Below are positions 5,246 through 7,409 of a DNA stretch of 7,409 bases, in pieces; the first letter of the stretch is position 1; each line of letters starts with the position of its first letter. The position numbers and the translations under genes are program-made. The DNA is from Tannerella sp. (lineage in GTDB: Bacteria; Bacteroidota; Bacteroidia; Bacteroidales; Tannerellaceae). The notes under the pieces are model-generated. The model had not been told where the DNA came from, did no database searches, and worked only from the letters and a program-made list of their open reading frames with translations. The stretch covers positions 1-7,409 of the forward strand of contig JAISTJ010000020.1 of the NCBI GenBank assembly GCA_031272655.1, written 5' to 3'.

Positions 5246-6982
5246 ATGATTAAAGAAATTAACTTAAGAGTTTTCCCTGTAGAAGCTCATAATGAGGATA
5301 ATATACGCGCGGTTTTTTGCAGTGAAACGGGCTTTGAAGCTTCGGAAGTTTGTGCCGTCAGAGTTGTCAAACGTTCTATTGACGCCCGGCAGCGGCAAGT
5401 CTTCGTTAATCTCACGGTAAGGGCGTTTATCAATGAAGAGCCACCTTCGCTTGAGTATCAACATATTGATTATAAGGATGTTAGCGGCTTGCAACCGGTC
5501 ATTGTCGTCGGAGCCGGTCCGTGCGGACTTTTTGCAGCCCTAAGATTGATAGAGCTTGGCCTGAAACCCATTGTTATTGAGCGTGGTAAAGATGTGCATG
5601 AACGCAAAAAGGACATCGCACTCATCAGTCGCGAACACAGGATTAACCCCGAATCTAACTACTGCTTCGGCGAAGGGGGCGCAGGGGCTTTTTCCGACGG
5701 CAAACTGTTCACTCGCAGCAAGAAACGCGGCTCTGTTGATAGAATTTTGAATATCCTTTGCCAACACGGGGCAAGCGCCTCTATCCTTAGCGATGCACAC
5801 CCGCATATCGGCACCGACAAACTGCCGCGCGTCATTGAAAATATCCGTAAAACTATCATTCGTTGCGGCGGCGAAGTGCATTTCAATACTTGCATGACAT
5901 CGCTTTTATTGGTTAATAATGAGGTAGTTGGCATTCAAACGGCCGACGGACGCGAATTTTCCGGCCCTGTAATTCTTGCTACGGGACATTCGGCGCGGGA
6001 TGTTTACCGGTATCTTTTTGACAATGAGATATTTACAGAGGCGAAAGGGATTGCTGTGGGAGTGCGGCTCGAACATCCGCAGGAACTGATTGACCGTATC
6101 CGCTATCATTCGGCTGACGGACGCGGCGCTTTTCTGCCTGCAGCCGAGTATTCTTTCACGGCGCAGTCGGGTGGTCGCGGCGTTTATTCGTTTTGTATGT
6201 GTCCGGGTGGCTTCATTGTACCTGCTGCCAGCGCTAACGGTCAGGTTGTAGTAAACGGCATGTCTCCCTCCAACCGCAACTCCCGCTGGGCAAATGCCGG
6301 AATCGTTGTGGAGATACGGCCTGAGGACTTGCCTTTTTTCCATCATTGCGACCCCTCTTTTTCCCGCTCCTCTTTGTCCCGTCATTACGACCCCTCTTTT
6401 TTTCGTCATTGCGACCCCTCTTTTTTTCGTCATTGCGAGGAACGAAGCAATCCAGAAAATAATCCCCAAAACCACTCCGAACGCCATCCCGCAGAATCAA
6501 TCCTGAATATCCAACAACAATTAGAGAACCTAACATGGCAACAAGGCGGAAGCCGTCAGACAGCCCCTGCGCAGCGAATGGCCGACTTCCTGAACAACCG
6601 CCTGTCAAAAGACCTTCCGGCAACTTCATACAGTCCGGGAATAATTTCATCCCCACTTCACCAATGGCTTCCGGAATTTATCACAACCCGCCTTAAAGAA
6701 GGTTTCCGGATGTTCGACAAAGTTTCACGCGGATTCCTGACCAACGAAGCGGTAATGGTAGCTATCGAATCCCGCACCTCATCGCCGGTGCGCATCACAA
6801 GAGACCCTGCCACAATGCAGCATATCCGCCTGAAGGGGCTATATCCCTGCGGCGAAGGCGCCGGATATGCCGGCGGCATAATATCCTCTGCCATAGACGG
6901 CGAACTCGCCGCCAACTCTCTTGCAAGCCGTTCCGAAAAAATGTTTATCACATTTTCACAAACTCCACCCGCCGGTTCTTAG
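5246..6982 (+). CDS. NAD(P)/FAD-dependent oxidoreductase (COG2509-type) with an in-frame repeat insertion
   Basis: The 578-residue product has an N-terminal region of about 80 residues, then a Rossmann FAD-binding fold starting with VIVVGAGPCGLFAA (85-98; glycines 89, 91, 94) and an acidic residue closing the second strand (E112 in IERGKD). Other family-like blocks are CFGEGGAGAFSDGKL (140-154), ILATGHSARD (243-252), GGFIVPAA (321-328), APAQRMADFL (440-449) and the C-terminal flavin motif YPCGEGAGYAGGI (533-545). It fits the FAD-dependent dehydrogenase family COG2509, usually about 510-530 residues, whose substrate is not known to me. The excess length is a block at about residues 364-416 that interrupts the family pattern between VEIRPEDLP and ILNIQQQLE; residues 366-403 of it derive from a nucleotide repeat. 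No signal peptide is visible, so it is probably cytosolic. The last 35 bp overlap the OmpA-family gene on the other strand. Whether the insertion is tolerated is unknown, but no stop or frameshift is present. Confidence 0.88.
   Translation: MIKEINLRVFPVEAHNEDNIRAVFCSETGFEASEVCAVRVVKRSIDARQRQVFVNLTVRAFINEEPPSLEYQHIDYKDVSGLQPVIVVGAGPCGLFAALRLIELGLKPIVIERGKDVHERKKDIALISREHRINPESNYCFGEGGAGAFSDGKLFTRSKKRGSVDRILNILCQHGASASILSDAHPHIGTDKLPRVIENIRKTIIRCGGEVHFNTCMTSLLLVNNEVVGIQTADGREFSGPVILATGHSARDVYRYLFDNEIFTEAKGIAVGVRLEHPQELIDRIRYHSADGRGAFLPAAEYSFTAQSGGRGVYSFCMCPGGFIVPAASANGQVVVNGMSPSNRNSRWANAGIVVEIRPEDLPFFHHCDPSFSRSSLSRHYDPSFFRHCDPSFFRHCEERSNPENNPQNHSERHPAESILNIQQQLENLTWQQGGSRQTAPAQRMADFLNNRLSKDLPATSYSPGIISSPLHQWLPEFITTRLKEGFRMFDKVSRGFLTNEAVMVAIESRTSSPVRITRDPATMQHIRLKGLYPCGEGAGYAGGIISSAIDGELAANSLASRSEKMFITFSQTPPAGS
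6341..6427 (+). repeat. 24-bp tandem repeat inside the oxidoreductase gene
   Basis: Three 24-bp units occur at 6341-6364, 6380-6403 and 6404-6427, each reading (C)GTCATTGCGACCCCTCTTT followed by more T; a shortened 15-bp unit lies at 6365-6379. The last two full units differ at one base (TTACGA against TTGCGA). Because 24 and 15 are multiples of three the reading frame is kept; the units encode RHCDPSFF-like octapeptides (residues 366-394). Two T7 runs (6397-6403 and 6421-6427) and a T6 just upstream (6334-6339) are potential slippage sites. The units share their first 11 bases with the palindromic element that follows. Confidence 0.93.
6428..6453 (+). repeat. Palindromic dispersed-type repeat (RHCEERSNP-encoding)
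   Basis: This 26-bp segment begins CGTCATTGCGAGGAACGAAG and ends CAATCC. ATTGC (6432-6436) pairs with GCAAT (6447-6451) around a 10-base centre. From memory, this sequence type is a small dispersed repeat seen in many bacterial genomes, where its translations RHCEERSNP or, on the other strand, FVPRNDE turn up inside annotated proteins. Here it is read in frame as RHCEERSNP (residues 395-403). Copy number elsewhere in this genome cannot be judged from the window. Confidence 0.75.
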
Positions 6983-7409
6983 CCCGTCCTTCGTCGGTCG
7001 AGTTGTCGGCGATGGGCGAGTTCTGACCTTTGCCAGCCGACGAGAGGCGCGAAGAGTCTATGCCGAGTTCGACGAGCTTGTCCAAGACGGCTTTCGAGCG
7101 GGCGTCGCTCAAAGTCTGGTTGGTGGCTGCCGAGCCGGTGTTGTCGGTATGACCTTCGACCGAGAATTTCAGGTCGGGATTCTCTTTCATCAGCGTGGCG
7201 ATGCGGTTGATTTCGCTCATCGATTCGGGCTTAATCGTTGATTTGCCCACGTCGAACGTGATGCCGTAAGTGATGATTTTGCCGTCGGTCGTCAGGCGGT
7301 CGTAGAGAGGCACGGCGCCTTTGGCGATGCGGAAGTTCCTGTAATAATAGACCTTGGCGCTATTCGTGTAGGCATTGATGGTAAACCATCCGGGTTGCTT
7401 CATGTTGGG
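6948..7409 (-). CDS. OmpA-family protein, C-terminal peptidoglycan-binding domain (5' end outside window)
   Basis: The final 153 residues of a longer protein are present; the frame is still open at the right edge (CCC AAC before the internal ATG at 7403), and that Met is probably not the start. The last 105 residues form an OmpA-like domain, which anchors outer-membrane or periplasmic proteins to peptidoglycan: YGITFDVGKSTIKPES, then VEGHTDNTG with the ligand-binding Asp, LSDARSKAV with the expected Arg, and GRAKNRRVEFVKM at the C-terminus. Upstream, GWFTINAYTNSAKVYYYRNFRIAKG looks like the end of a beta-rich domain, possibly a lectin/LamG-like sandwich; that is inference. Codon use strongly favours C- and G-ending codons (GAC, ACC, TCG, CTC), unlike the neighbouring oxidoreductase, which may reflect high expression. 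It converges on the oxidoreductase gene and its last 35 bp overlap it; no terminator is visible past its stop. Confidence 0.92.
   Translation of the reverse strand, partial: PNMKQPGWFTINAYTNSAKVYYYRNFRIAKGAVPLYDRLTTDGKIITYGITFDVGKSTIKPESMSEINRIATLMKENPDLKFSVEGHTDNTGSAATNQTLSDARSKAVLDKLVELGIDSSRLSSAGKGQNSPIADNSTDEGRAKNRRVEFVKM

Noticed and set aside
6341..6453. Possible CRISPR array
   Set aside because: The units are directly adjacent with no unique spacers, lie in frame within a coding sequence and no cas gene is present.
5906..6656. Two overlapping minus-strand open frames across the oxidoreductase insertion
   Set aside because: Both are antisense to a gene with conserved flavoenzyme motifs. 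Their tandem peptides (EKKRGRND type) simply reflect the 24-bp repeat read backwards.

Overview
The window looks like ordinary chromosomal housekeeping DNA from a member of the Bacteroidota, most likely Bacteroidales. The evidence is a perfect TAnnTTTG -7 promoter element on each side of the rplS/oxidoreductase divergence, genes whose starts lack a clear Shine-Dalgarno sequence, an AT-rich spacer style, and protein sequences typical of that phylum (Gly/Gln/Tyr-rich RluB-type pseudouridine synthase, OmpA-type lipoprotein/outer-membrane protein). This assignment is inference; no database was consulted.

Layout from left to right. A tRNA-Val(UAC) gene (38-112) is followed on the + strand by three genes in close order: purB (adenylosuccinate lyase, 176-1522), a large-subunit-type rRNA pseudouridine synthase with a roughly 200-residue low-complexity Gly/Gln/Tyr/Arg domain (1589-3208), and asnS (asparaginyl-tRNA synthetase, 3230-4627). 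The spacers are 66 bp and 21 bp, so these three may be cotranscribed. A strong hairpin at 4641-4671 with its U-tract on the minus strand ends the convergent rplS gene (ribosomal protein L19, 4707-5060, minus). A 185-bp divergent region (5061-5245) carries back-to-back promoters for rplS and for a FAD-dependent oxidoreductase (5246-6982, +). The last gene is the 3' portion of an OmpA-family protein on the minus strand (6948-7409), which runs off the right edge and overlaps the oxidoreductase tail-to-tail by 35 bp.

Functionally the window is dominated by nucleotide synthesis and translation: purB makes AMP and AICAR, the pseudouridine synthase modifies rRNA, AsnRS charges tRNA-Asn, L19 sits at the ribosomal subunit interface, and tRNA-Val decodes valine codons. 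The oxidoreductase and OmpA protein appear unrelated to that theme.

I do not see an undescribed multi-gene system. The two features most worth a second look are an in-frame insertion of about 50 residues in the oxidoreductase, made of 24-bp tandem units ending in a palindromic dispersed-type repeat (6341-6453), and the prion-like low-complexity domain on the pseudouridine synthase. Smaller points are the 35-bp convergent overlap and a possible structured leader ahead of rplS. Positions 1-37 hold nothing I can identify; no gene-free stretch exceeds 300 bp.
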